Of a DNA stretch of 64,000 nucleotides, positions 36,729 to 45,159 are shown one piece after another. The stretch is from Solirubrobacter pauli (lineage in GTDB: Bacteria > Actinomycetota > Thermoleophilia > Solirubrobacterales > Solirubrobacteraceae). Numbering within the stretch: the first letter of the stretch is position 1; the number at the start of each line of letters is the position of its first letter. The stretch is from positions 496,001-560,000 of the forward strand of contig NZ_RBIL01000002.1 of the NCBI RefSeq assembly GCF_003633755.1. Direction: 5' to 3'. The notes beneath the pieces are model-generated. The model made no database searches and was not told where the DNA came from. It worked only from the letters and a program-made list of their open reading frames with translations. Both the position numbers and the translations under genes were made by a program.

Positions 36729-37520
36729 GTGAGCGCGGCGGCACTCGTCCTGGTCCTCGCGTCGGCCTTCCTGCACGCGGGCTGGAACGCCCTGGTCGCG
36801 GGCGCGGAGGACACGCACGCGACCGCGGCGGTGGCGATGCTGACCGGCGTCGCGGTCTTTGCGCTGCCCGCCGCGCTGACGTGGCGGGTCGAGGCCGAGG
36901 CGTGGCCGTACATCGGCGGCTCCGCGGTGCTCGAGCTCGCGTACTTCGCGCTGCTGGCCGCCGTCTACGCCCGGGCGGACTACTCGTTCGCCTATCCGGT
37001 GGCGCGCGGTGCGGCGCCCGTGATCGTCCTGATCATCTCGATCGTCGCGCTCGGCGCCGACCTGAGCGCGCTCGCCGTGATCGGGATCCTCGCGGTGACC
37101 GGCGGCGTGCTGCTCGTGCGCGGCGTCGGCGACGACACGCCGGACGCGCTGTCGGTCGGCCTCGCGCTGGCCGTCGGCGCGTGCATCGCCGGCTACACGC
37201 TCGTCGACGACCACGGCGTCGAGCACGCCGCGCCGATCCCGTACTTCGTCCTCGTCCTCGGCCTGTCGGCGATCCCGTACGCGCTCGTGATCGGCCCACA
37301 GCGCCTCAGGGCCGCCACCGACCGTCGGTCGCTGCCCGCCGGCGCGGGCATGGCCGCCGCCTACATCCTCGTCCTGGCGGCGCTCGAACGCGCACCCGCG
37401 GCGCCCGTCGCCGCGCTCAGGGAGTCGAGCGTCCTGCTCGCCGGCGCGGGCGGTGGCCGGCGCCGTCTGGTCGGCTCAGCGCTCGTCGCCCTCGGCATCG
37501 CCGCGGTCGTGTTCGGCTAG
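36729..37520 (+). CDS. EamA/DMT-family membrane transporter
   Basis: A 263-residue integral membrane protein with about 9 to 10 hydrophobic segments arranged as two EamA-like repeats (LVLASAFLHAGWNALV at the start; YARADYSFAYPVARGAAPVI in the middle, a typical DMT signature). The substrate is unknown; members export amino acids or other metabolites. It starts at GTG 36729. The last 45 bases overlap the opposing DUF192 gene. Confidence 0.85.
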   Translation: MSAAALVLVLASAFLHAGWNALVAGAEDTHATAAVAMLTGVAVFALPAALTWRVEAEAWPYIGGSAVLELAYFALLAAVYARADYSFAYPVARGAAPVIVLIISIVALGADLSALAVIGILAVTGGVLLVRGVGDDTPDALSVGLALAVGACIAGYTLVDDHGVEHAAPIPYFVLVLGLSAIPYALVIGPQRLRAATDRRSLPAGAGMAAAYILVLAALERAPAAPVAALRESSVLLAGAGGGRRRLVGSALVALGIAAVVFG

Positions 37521-37832
37521 GAACGCGGGCGAGGCGCCGCCGAGGGTCTCGATCACCGAGCGCGCCCGCCGGCAGGTCCGGAACCGTCGCGGCGGCACCG
37601 CCTCGTCCACCCGCACGACCCGCCCGGCTGCGTCCAACCAGATCAGGTCGAGCGCGAACCGCATGCCGAACGTGTGCACGGACCGGCACGGCGCCAGCTC
37701 CAGCCCCAGATCCGCGGGCATGGGGTCCATCCGCGCGAGCCCGAGACCGCGCGCGCGGCGGGTTCGAGCCTCGACGATCCGCAGCCCACCGCCCAACGTC
37801 CGCACCGGCAATCCGTCGAGACGTGTGTCCAC
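37476..37832 (-). CDS. DUF192 family protein
   Basis: A 118-residue protein of the DUF192 family, recognised by PCRSVHTFGMRFALDLIWLD, GRVVRVDEAVPPRR and the C-terminal CRRARSVIE segment. Function is not established; some members are linked to export or to the cell envelope, but no signal peptide is seen here. I start at GTG 37832 (AGGA upstream); a longer reading would cross the start of the next gene. The 3' end overlaps the transporter gene. Confidence 0.82.
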   Translation of the reverse strand: MDTRLDGLPVRTLGGGLRIVEARTRRARGLGLARMDPMPADLGLELAPCRSVHTFGMRFALDLIWLDAAGRVVRVDEAVPPRRFRTCRRARSVIETLGGASPAFLAEHDRGDAEGDER

Positions 37833-37859
37833 GGTCGCGGATCCTGCCGGATGGCGACG

Positions 37860-37865
37860 TACACT
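37860..37865 (+). promoter_or_regulatory. Candidate -10 of the GatB/YqeY gene (leaderless)
   Basis: TACACT ends eight bases before the TTG start, with no ribosome site, matching the arrangement at proA. Confidence 0.5.
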
Positions 37866-37872
37866 GGATGCA

Positions 37873-38301
37873 TTGCAGATCGCTGAGCGCATCAGAGCCG
37901 ACGTGACCACCGCCATGAAGGCGGGGGAACGCGAACGCGTCCAAGCGCTCCGCCTCGTCCTCTCCGAGCTTCAGAAGGCGGAGAAGGAAGGCGGAGCGGA
38001 CGAGCTGGCGGTCCTGCGGCGCGAGCGCAAGCGGCGTCGCGAGGCCGAAGAGGCGTATCGCGAAGCCGGGCGCGCGGAGCTCGCGGCCCAGGAAGCCCAG
38101 GAGGCCGAGATCATCGAGGCCTACCTTCCGCAGGAGCTGAGCGATGCGGAGCTGGAAGCCCTTGTCGAAGCGGGAGTTCAGTCGACCGGAGCGTCGTCCC
38201 CGCGAGACATGGGGCGGGTGATCAAGCACGTGATGGAGGCCGCCGGCGGCCGCGCCGACGGGAAGAGGGTCTCGACCAAGGTGAAGGAAGCGCTTTCTTA
38301 G
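37873..38301 (+). CDS. GatB/YqeY domain protein
   Basis: A 142-residue YqeY-type protein, related to the tRNA-binding tail of GatB. Core features are RADVTTAMKAGERERVQALR, LQKAEKEGG, a charged helix (RRERKRRREAEEAYREAGR), EIIEAYLPQELSDAELEALV and the RADGKRVSTKVKEAL C-terminus. It may interact with tRNA, but its role is unproven. I chose TTG 37873 because the family consensus begins there and a -10 lies just upstream. phoH begins directly after the stop. Confidence 0.88.
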   Translation: MQIAERIRADVTTAMKAGERERVQALRLVLSELQKAEKEGGADELAVLRRERKRRREAEEAYREAGRAELAAQEAQEAEIIEAYLPQELSDAELEALVEAGVQSTGASSPRDMGRVIKHVMEAAGGRADGKRVSTKVKEALS

Positions 38302-39279
38302 ATGGCACGTCGGCAGTTGGAAGTATCGAACGAGGTCGCCGCGGAGCTCGCCGGCTCGCGCGATGCGGCCCTGCGAACGTTGGAGGAGCAGCTCGACTGC
38401 GAGGTGTTCCTGCGCGGGAACATCGTCACGCTGGACGGTGAGGCCGAGGCGGTGCAGGCCGGCGCGACCGTGATCCGCGAGCTGTCGGCGATGGTGGAGC
38501 GCGGGCACGACATCGGGCCGGCGACGGTCGAGGCCGTCGCGCGCGTCCTGGAGTCCAACGAGTCGCCGTCGAAGGTGCTCGAGGACGTCGTCTGGCGCCA
38601 CCGCAACCTGCGGGTCGCGCCCAAGTCCGTCAATCAGAAGAAGTACGTGGACGCGATCAAGCGCTCCACGGTCACGTTCGGCGTCGGCCCGGCCGGTACG
38701 GGCAAGACGTTCCTGGCGATGGCGATGGCCACGGCCGCGCTGTCCCGGCGCGAGGTCAACCGGATCATCCTCACCCGGCCGGCGGTGGAGGCGGGCGAGC
38801 GGCTCGGCTTCCTCCCGGGCGACCTGATGGCCAAGGTGGACCCGTACCTGCGTCCGCTGTTCGACGCCCTGAACGACATGATGGACCCGGAGAAGGTCGC
38901 CACCCATCTGGAGAAGGGCGTGATCGAGGTCGCGCCGCTCGCGTTCATGCGCGGCCGGACGCTCAACGACTCGTTCGTGATCCTCGACGAGGCGCAGAAC
39001 ACGACGCCCGAGCAGATGAAGATGTTCCTGACCCGGCTCGGGTTCGGCTCGCGGATGGTCGTCACCGGTGACGTCACGCAGGTCGACCTCCCGCGCGACC
39101 AGAAGTCCGGCCTGATCGTGGTCAACGACATCCTCAAGTCGGTCGAGGGCATCGAGTTCGTCCGCTTCGGCGGCGACGACGTGGTCCGCCACAAGCTCGT
39201 CCAGCGCATCGTCGAGGCGTACGACCAGCACGCCGCCGACCAGCCGTCCGGCTTGCGGCCGGCCCGCAGAACCGCATAA
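38302..39279 (+). CDS. phoH: PhoH-like ATPase
   Basis: Cytoplasmic P-loop ATPase of the PhoH family, linked in many genomes to YbeY and Era in RNA metabolism. The 325 residues have an N-terminal KH-like region, Walker A GPAGTGKTFLAMAMA, RPAVEAGERLGFLPGD and Walker B FVILDEAQNTTPEQMK. The ATG directly follows the stop of the previous gene, and ybeY follows without a gap. Confidence 0.95.
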   Translation: MARRQLEVSNEVAAELAGSRDAALRTLEEQLDCEVFLRGNIVTLDGEAEAVQAGATVIRELSAMVERGHDIGPATVEAVARVLESNESPSKVLEDVVWRHRNLRVAPKSVNQKKYVDAIKRSTVTFGVGPAGTGKTFLAMAMATAALSRREVNRIILTRPAVEAGERLGFLPGDLMAKVDPYLRPLFDALNDMMDPEKVATHLEKGVIEVAPLAFMRGRTLNDSFVILDEAQNTTPEQMKMFLTRLGFGSRMVVTGDVTQVDLPRDQKSGLIVVNDILKSVEGIEFVRFGGDDVVRHKLVQRIVEAYDQHAADQPSGLRPARRTA

Positions 39280-39660
39280 GTGCTCGAAGTCGACGTGATC
39301 GGCGGCGCGCTCCCCGCGGAGCGCGTCGAGGAGGCGGTCGCCTACGCGGCCGCCTCGGCCGGGTTCGACCACGGCCACGTGGCCGTGTCCTTCGTCAGCC
39401 CCGAGCGGATCGCGGAGCTCAACCTGACGTGGCGCGGCAAGGTCGGCCCGACCGACGTGCTGTCGTTCCCGATCGACGAGGACGACGAGGACCCGCTGGG
39501 CGAGCGTGAGCTCGGGGACGTGTTCATCTGCCCGGAGCACACGGTCGACCTGACCGAGGCGGTCGTCCACGGCGTGCTGCACTTGACGGGTATGGATCAC
39601 GAGACGGACGAGGGCGAGATGCTCGCCCTGCAGGCCGAGATCATGGAGTGGTTGCGATGA
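39280..39660 (+). CDS. ybeY: Endoribonuclease YbeY
   Basis: Single-strand endoribonuclease for 16S rRNA 3' maturation and ribosome quality control. The 126 residues include TDVLSFP and the zinc site HGVLHLTGMDHETDEGE (three His). It starts with GTG immediately after phoH and overlaps era by ATGA, forming the conserved phoH-ybeY-era module. Confidence 0.96.
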   Translation: MLEVDVIGGALPAERVEEAVAYAAASAGFDHGHVAVSFVSPERIAELNLTWRGKVGPTDVLSFPIDEDDEDPLGERELGDVFICPEHTVDLTEAVVHGVLHLTGMDHETDEGEMLALQAEIMEWLR

Positions 39661-40544
39661 CCCGTTCCGGCTTCGTCGCCCTGGCCGGGCGCCCGAACGT
39701 CGGCAAGTCGACGTTGGTGAACGCGATGGTGGGCCGCAAGGTGGCGATCGTCTCGGACAAGCCGCAGACCACCCGCCGCGCGATCCGTGGCGTGGTGACG
39801 AGCGCCGACTTCCAGCTCGTGCTGACGGACCTGCCGGGCGTGCAGCGCCCGCGCGACGCGCTCACGGCCCGCATGCAGAAGCGCGTGGAGACCGAGCTCT
39901 CCGAGGCCGACGCCGCGCTGTTCGTCGTCAACGGCGACCAGGGCATCGGGGGCGCGGGGGACCGCTTCATCGCCGAGGCGCTCAGCCAGGCCAACCTGCC
40001 GATCGTGATCGCGGTCAACAAGACCGACCGCATGAACCACACCAAGACGGTGAAGGCCCTCGTGTTCGTCACCGAGCAGCTGGGGCTGCCGGACGCCGAG
40101 GTGTTCCCGATCTCGGCCCGCACCGGCAAGGGCGTTCCCGCGCTGACCGAGTACCTGGCCTCGCTGCTGCCCGAGGGCCCGTTCTACTTCCCGCCCGAGG
40201 ACCACTCCGACCAGCCCGAGGACGTGATGCTCGCCGAGCTCGTCCGCGAGCAGGTGCTGCTGCGGACCCGCCAGGAGGTGCCGCATGCGGTCGAGGTGCA
40301 GGTCGAGGAGATCGAGGAGCGCGACAACCTCACCACCGTGCGGGCGATCATGTGGGTGGAGACGGAGTCCCAGAAGGGCATCCTGATCGGCCACCACGGC
40401 AAGATGATCAAGTCGATCGGCACGGCGGCGCGCAAGGAGATCGAGCGCGAGCTCGCCGATCACGTCCACCTGGACCTGAGCGTGCGCGTGCGCCGCTCCT
40501 GGCGCGCGGACGACGCGCTGCTGGACCGCCTCGGCATCACTTGA
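39657..40544 (+). CDS. era: GTPase Era
   Basis: GTPase for 30S assembly that binds the 16S rRNA 3' end. The 295 residues comprise the G domain (AGRPNVGKSTLVNAM, DLPGVQRPRD, NKTD) and the C-terminal KH domain (LIGHHGKMIKSIGTAARKEI). The ATG at 39657 is chosen for its ATGA overlap with ybeY and its distance to the P-loop; a GTG three codons upstream is possible. Confidence 0.97.
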   Translation: MTRSGFVALAGRPNVGKSTLVNAMVGRKVAIVSDKPQTTRRAIRGVVTSADFQLVLTDLPGVQRPRDALTARMQKRVETELSEADAALFVVNGDQGIGGAGDRFIAEALSQANLPIVIAVNKTDRMNHTKTVKALVFVTEQLGLPDAEVFPISARTGKGVPALTEYLASLLPEGPFYFPPEDHSDQPEDVMLAELVREQVLLRTRQEVPHAVEVQVEEIEERDNLTTVRAIMWVETESQKGILIGHHGKMIKSIGTAARKEIERELADHVHLDLSVRVRRSWRADDALLDRLGIT

Positions 40545-40577
40545 CGCGCACGCTCGGCGCCGGAGAGACTGGCCCGA

Positions 40578-42317
40578 GTGCGTGACTCACAGCCTTCACC
40601 GCAGCCCATGGTGGAGTGGCTCGCCCCGCGCGTGCTGCTCCACTCCGCGCAGGAAGTCGTCCTGTCGGGCCTGTTCGCGAACTTCGCGGACAAGCGCGAG
40701 ACGATGGCCGGCCTGTCCGACGAGGCCTTCCGCTACGACCAGTCGGCCACGGACGGCGATTTCTGGTTCGACTACGCGTCGGACGTCGGCGACGGCTTCG
40801 ACTCCACGTACGCGATCGCGGAGCTGCTCGCACAGCCGCTGACGCTCGGCGACACGCGGACCGAGCGCGGCCGGCTGCTCGTGCTCGGCGGCGACCAGGT
40901 CTATCCGACGGCCAACTGGCAGGCCTACGAGGAGCGCTTCCGCCTGCCGTACGCGCTCGCGCTGCCGAGCGCGGAGCGCCCGCCGCATCTGTTCGCGATC
41001 CCCGGCAACCACGACTGGTACGACGGCCTGACCAGCTTCACGCGCGTCTTCGGCCAGCGCGGGCACGTCGGCGGCTGGCAGACGCGCCAGGCACGGTCCT
41101 ACTTCGCGCTGCGGCTGCCGCGGGGCTGGTGGCTGTGGGGGATCGACATCCAGTTCGACGCCTACATCGACGGTCCGCAGATCGAGTACTTCAAGGGGGT
41201 CGCGCGCCAGGCGGCACCCGGCGACCAGATCATCCTCGCGACCGCCAAGCCGAGCTGGATCCACATCGAGGACCCCGAGCACGCGCCGCAGTCCTGGAAG
41301 AGCCTCGCCTGGTTCGAGGAAGAGGTGATCTGCAAGGGCAGCGGGGACCGGGCGAAGCTCGCGCTGACGTTGACGGGCGACCTGCACCACTACTCGCGCT
41401 ACGAGCCGGCACAGCGCGAGCCGGACGGGCTCGGCGCGAAGGTCACCGCGGGCGGCGGCGGCGCCTACCTGTCACCGACGCACTGGCTGCCGGAGACCCG
41501 GACGCTGCCGAAGGTGCGCCGCTCGGACACGCCGGTGGACGACTCCACGGCGGAGCCGACCGCGTACGAGCGCACCACGATCTGGCCGCCGGCCGACGCC
41601 TCGAGCGCGATGGCGCGCGGCATCCTGGCCCATCGCAGCCCGAGCCGGACCAAGCGGCTGTGGCTGGTCCTGGGCCCGATCTACGCGCTGCTGGCGCTGC
41701 TCACGGCCGCCGCCGTCCGCGACCAGCACCCGAGCTTCGAGGGCGCCGTGGCCGACGGCGCGGGCATCCTGCTCGACGCGATCTCGATCTGGCTGCTGCT
41801 GCTCGTGGGTGGCCTCGCGGCCGGTCTGCGCGTCTGGGCGCGGTCGGCCGGCGCGCCGGGCCGCTTCGGCGTCTTCCACGCGCTGGCACACGTCCTCCTG
41901 GCCTGGGGCGCAACGGTCGCGCTGCTGCTGATCCCGCTCGACTGGGGCTTCCTGCGCGGCTATCTCGCAACCGCCGTCGTGTTCGTCGTGGGCGTCCTGG
42001 GGGGCCGGCTGATCTTCGTCCAGTACCTGTGGTGGACGCACCGCGCGGGCGTCAAGCGCGGCGAGCCGCTGTGGCATGCGAACGAGGTGTTCGCCGGCCA
42101 GGGCATCGCCGACTACAAGCACTTCCTGCGCTTCCGGATCGACAAGGCCGGCCGGCTGACGATGTGGGCGGTCGGGCTCGAGCAGGTTCCGCGCTACCGG
42201 CCGGAGCTCAAGGACGGCAAGCCGGACCTCGTCACGCCCGGCACCGCGCCGACCGTGTTCGACTACCGCGAGGTGCGCGCGCCGGTCACAGCGCCGACCA
42301 CGCAGCCTGTGCCGTAG
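40578..42317 (+). CDS. Metallophosphoesterase with C-terminal membrane domain
   Basis: A 579-residue protein with an N-terminal calcineurin-like phosphoesterase domain (LVLGGDQVYP, IPGNHDWYDG, LTLTGDLHHYSRY, all metal-binding motifs present) and about four membrane segments from near residue 355 to 485. A soluble tail follows (FLRFRIDKAGRLTMWAVGLE). The substrate is unknown; cyclic nucleotides, phospholipids or protein phosphate are all possible. Whether the catalytic domain faces the cytoplasm is not clear, because there is no signal peptide. It starts at GTG 40578. The 3' end overlaps the opposing PH-domain gene by 32 bases. Confidence 0.85.
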   Translation: MRDSQPSPQPMVEWLAPRVLLHSAQEVVLSGLFANFADKRETMAGLSDEAFRYDQSATDGDFWFDYASDVGDGFDSTYAIAELLAQPLTLGDTRTERGRLLVLGGDQVYPTANWQAYEERFRLPYALALPSAERPPHLFAIPGNHDWYDGLTSFTRVFGQRGHVGGWQTRQARSYFALRLPRGWWLWGIDIQFDAYIDGPQIEYFKGVARQAAPGDQIILATAKPSWIHIEDPEHAPQSWKSLAWFEEEVICKGSGDRAKLALTLTGDLHHYSRYEPAQREPDGLGAKVTAGGGGAYLSPTHWLPETRTLPKVRRSDTPVDDSTAEPTAYERTTIWPPADASSAMARGILAHRSPSRTKRLWLVLGPIYALLALLTAAAVRDQHPSFEGAVADGAGILLDAISIWLLLLVGGLAAGLRVWARSAGAPGRFGVFHALAHVLLAWGATVALLLIPLDWGFLRGYLATAVVFVVGVLGGRLIFVQYLWWTHRAGVKRGEPLWHANEVFAGQGIADYKHFLRFRIDKAGRLTMWAVGLEQVPRYRPELKDGKPDLVTPGTAPTVFDYREVRAPVTAPTTQPVP

Positions 42318-43803
42318 CGGCGTCCAGGTGGCGGATGCGCGCCGTGGTGCGCTTGCCGAACGCCACCTCGAGGTCCGCGAGCGCCGCGCGCCGCTGGAAG
42401 ACGTTCTGCGCCCACGTGTGCGACTCGCGGTAGCGCGCGGGGGCGAGGATCGTGATGCGGGCGATCCGCAGCGTGCGCACCGCGAGCCGGCCGTCGGCGA
42501 AGTGCCAGCCGGCGGCCCGCCAGCGCGCCCAGCCGTACGGGGCGAGCACCAGGGCGAAGAGCGAGAACGGGCCGACGACGAGCCAGCCGGCGCCGGCGAG
42601 GACGAGCGCCCCGAGCAGCGGCGGCGCGACGTAGCGCCGCGCCGCGCGTGCCGGTGGCCGGTCGAGCGCGACGACCGCCCCTGCGGAGCGCCGTCCACCG
42701 CCGGCCAGCGCGCGTTCGCCGCGGCCGTCCGCGGCCGCGCGCCCCGGCGCCTCGCCGTGGCCGGCGGCGCCCATCTCCGGCAAAAGCTCGTCGAGGAAAT
42801 CCTGCACCTCGCTCACCCGCACGAGCGGGAACAGCGTGCGCGCGGCGCTCGCCTCTTCGGCGTAGCCCGTGACCTCGACGCTCAGCGCGCACAGCCCGAA
42901 CGGCCGCCGGAACACGCCCTCGACCACGCGCACGGCGCGGATCCGGTGCAGCGGCACGGTCGCCTCGCTGCGTTGCAGCAGCCCGCGGCGGATCCGCAGC
43001 CGGTCCTCGCCACGGGTGACGGTGAAGCCGGCGAACGCGATGAACGCACCCAGCGTCGACAGCACCCAGGCGAGCGCGAGCAGCGCGACCGCGACGACCA
43101 CCCAGCCGGTGACGGTCTCCGGGATCAGCTGGACCGCGTTCTCGCCGCCCTCCTCCTCGGCGACCTGCGTGGCGGCCTGGCCGAGCACCGCCAGGACGGG
43201 GAGGACGATGCCGAGCTGGCCGGCCGTGAACGCCGCCGCGACCAGCTCGCGCGGGGTCAGGCTCCGGCTCACGCCGTCGGCCTCCTCCGTGACCACCGAC
43301 GGGCGCAGCGCGCGCAGCTCCGCGACCGCGTCCGGCAGCAGCGCCGGCAGCGAGATCTCGCCGCCCTTGCCGCCGGCTCCGGTCTGCACGTCCACCCGCT
43401 GGACGCCGAACCAGCGCTGCAGCACGCCCTGCTGGACGTCCAGCGCCTGGATCCGGTCGAACGGGACGTTCGTGTCCTTCTTCGACAGCAGCCCGGTGTG
43501 GTGCGAGATGCCGGCCTGGGAGATCCAGTACTGCGTCGTCGACCAGCGGACGTAGCCCATCACCACGGCCGCCACGAGACCGGCGGCGCCCCAGCCGACC
43601 GTGCGCATCAGGTCCTGGAAGTCGAGCCCGCCGCCCAGCACCGACGTGCCGAGGATCACGGCCAGCGGGAGCGCGAGGTTGCCGAGCGCGCTCGCCGAGT
43701 AGATCGCGATCGCGGCCGGGTGGAGCCTGCGCACCGGCGCCGTCGCCGGCGGGGGCGGCTCAGGCGTCGGGGTCGGTTCGGGCCAGCTCGGCGATTCGGT
43801 CAC
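42286..43803 (-). CDS. PH-domain membrane protein, YdbT-like
   Basis: A 505-residue membrane protein with three bacterial PH-like (bPH2) domains alternating with paired membrane segments. Domain cores: WISQAGISHHTGLLSKKDTN with VPFDRIQALDVQQG (about residues 95-160), IRRGLLQRSEATVPLHRIRA (about 270-345) and RIARITILAPARYRESHTWA (about 440-500). It matches the Bacillus YdbS/YdbT pair in arrangement; that pair has been tied to resistance to membrane-active compounds, but its role here is unknown. The start at GTG 43803 overlaps the upstream gene by 44 bases; an in-frame GTG at 43734 would remove the overlap. Confidence 0.85.
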   Translation of the reverse strand: MTESPSWPEPTPTPEPPPPATAPVRRLHPAAIAIYSASALGNLALPLAVILGTSVLGGGLDFQDLMRTVGWGAAGLVAAVVMGYVRWSTTQYWISQAGISHHTGLLSKKDTNVPFDRIQALDVQQGVLQRWFGVQRVDVQTGAGGKGGEISLPALLPDAVAELRALRPSVVTEEADGVSRSLTPRELVAAAFTAGQLGIVLPVLAVLGQAATQVAEEEGGENAVQLIPETVTGWVVVAVALLALAWVLSTLGAFIAFAGFTVTRGEDRLRIRRGLLQRSEATVPLHRIRAVRVVEGVFRRPFGLCALSVEVTGYAEEASAARTLFPLVRVSEVQDFLDELLPEMGAAGHGEAPGRAAADGRGERALAGGGRRSAGAVVALDRPPARAARRYVAPPLLGALVLAGAGWLVVGPFSLFALVLAPYGWARWRAAGWHFADGRLAVRTLRIARITILAPARYRESHTWAQNVFQRRAALADLEVAFGKRTTARIRHLDAATAQAAWSAL

Positions 43804-44215
43804 GGAGCTCCTCGGCGTCCCTGAGCGCCAGCAACGGGATGGTGTGCGACCCCGCCGCGGTGTGGACGACGACGGTCGCGAGGTTGAAGGACTGCTCGAG
43901 CACGCCCCGGCGCGTCTCCACGTGCTGCACGCGCACCCAGGGGACGAGCGTCTGGCGCACGCTGAACAGGCCGTGGCGGATGTCGATGCCCGGCTCCTGG
44001 ACGTCCCAGCGCCAGCGCCGCCAGCGCACCATCGGCACGAGCGGCACGCACACGAGCAGGCCGGCGACGGTCACGAGCACCGGCCACCAGCCGACCTCGT
44101 CGAGTTGCGCGATCATCACGGCGGCGACCGTCAGCGCGCCCCACAGGGCGAGCTGCCCGAAGGCCCAGACGAACCGGGCCTGCGGGGCCAGCGTACGGGT
44201 GGGGGTGGCGATCAA
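43760..44215 (-). CDS. PH-domain membrane protein, YdbS-like
   Basis: A 151-residue protein with two membrane segments (about residues 15-60) followed by one bPH2 domain (IDIRHGLFSVRQTLVPWVRV, then QHVETRRGVLEQSFNLATV). It is the small partner of the YdbT-like protein encoded next. It starts at a TTG overlapping the stop of the ArsA-like gene (TTGA), so it is translationally coupled to that ATPase. Confidence 0.85.
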   Translation of the reverse strand: MIATPTRTLAPQARFVWAFGQLALWGALTVAAVMIAQLDEVGWWPVLVTVAGLLVCVPLVPMVRWRRWRWDVQEPGIDIRHGLFSVRQTLVPWVRVQHVETRRGVLEQSFNLATVVVHTAAGSHTIPLLALRDAEELRDRIAELARTDPDA

Positions 44216-45141
44216 GCGAGCAGCTCGTCGGCCAGGTGCTCGTAGTCGGCGAGGCCGAGCTCTGACTCGAACACGAACGGCAGCGGCGTGACCGGCGCGT
44301 CGGTCGCCGCCTCCAGCCGGCGCACGTGCGTGCGCTGCGCCTTCACCCGCTCGTGCACGGACAGCGCGGCGCGCACGGCCCCCAGCGACGCCTCGTCGAA
44401 CCCGTTGCCGGCGGCCGCGCGCAGCTTCGTCACGTCGGCGGAGGAGAACCGCTCGGGCCACATCGCGTTCATCACGATCGCGTCCAGCCCGAGCCCGATC
44501 TCCGCGCGCAAGCGCGCCTCCAGCTCGATCGTCTCGGTGACCGGCATCTCCTCGGGCAGCGCGACCGCCACGTAGCCCGTCCGCCGCGGGTCGGCGAGCA
44601 TCTCGCTGACCTTGTAGGCCTGGCGGCGGATCGGGCCGACCCGCGCGATCTCGCCGAACGTCCGCGGCGTGGTCAGCATCCCGATCCCGTGCCCGGAGGC
44701 CGGCGCGTCGACCACGACCAGGTCGTACGTGTCGCTGCCGCGGTTCCAGCGCTCGGTCTGCGCGAGCTCCCAGATCTTCGCGATCGTGATCAGCTCCTTC
44801 GCGCCCGGGGCGGCGGCGATGAAGTACTGGAACGCGTGCGAGTGGCCGAGCACCTTCAGCGCGGGGCCGCCGACCTGCTTGCGCAGCCACTCCTCGAGCG
44901 CGGCCTGCGGGTCGATCGTGATCGCCCACAGCCCGTCGGCGAGCTGGACCTCCTGCTCGGGTCGCACGCCCTCGCGTGCGAAGGCCCGCGACATGCGATC
45001 CTGCTCGGCGACCTCGCAGACGATCGTCCGCCGGCCGGTCCGAGCGGCGGCGAGCCCGAGTGCGGCCGCGACGGTCGTCTTCCCGACACCGCCCTTGCCG
45101 GTCACGTATAGAAGGGAGCGATCTCGGAGAAGGGCGTCCAC
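44212..45141 (-). CDS. ArsA/Get3-family ATPase
   Basis: A 309-residue P-loop ATPase with the deviant Walker A GKGGVGKTT (signature Lys), a Switch I-like region (VVDAPASGHGIGMLTTPRTF) and nucleotide contacts such as NAMWPERF. It is a single-domain ArsA-type protein; family members drive arsenite pumps or, as Get3, deliver tail-anchored membrane proteins. No arsB or arsR is nearby. Coupling to two PH-domain membrane proteins suggests a membrane-associated role, which is inference. It starts at GTG 45141, with TAGGGT ending nine bases upstream. Confidence 0.88.
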   Translation of the reverse strand: MDALLRDRSLLYVTGKGGVGKTTVAAALGLAAARTGRRTIVCEVAEQDRMSRAFAREGVRPEQEVQLADGLWAITIDPQAALEEWLRKQVGGPALKVLGHSHAFQYFIAAAPGAKELITIAKIWELAQTERWNRGSDTYDLVVVDAPASGHGIGMLTTPRTFGEIARVGPIRRQAYKVSEMLADPRRTGYVAVALPEEMPVTETIELEARLRAEIGLGLDAIVMNAMWPERFSSADVTKLRAAAGNGFDEASLGAVRAALSVHERVKAQRTHVRRLEAATDAPVTPLPFVFESELGLADYEHLADELLA

Positions 45142-45149
45142 CGTAGTGC

Positions 45150-45159
45150 ACCCTAGGAT
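45150..45159. promoter_or_regulatory. Overlapping divergent -10 elements of the ArsA-like gene and crtB
   Basis: CCTAGG at 45152-45157 centres two hexamers: TAGGGT on the minus strand (45155-45150), nine bases before the ArsA-like GTG, and TAGGAT on the plus strand (45154-45159). The plus-strand one would suit the second crtB ATG at 45164 better than the first. Confidence 0.4.

Noticed and set aside
44212-45141. Arsenic resistance function for the ArsA-like ATPase
   Set aside because: No arsB, arsR, arsC or arsD lies nearby, and the protein is a single-domain ATPase next to PH-domain genes; calling it arsenite resistance would be over-reading.
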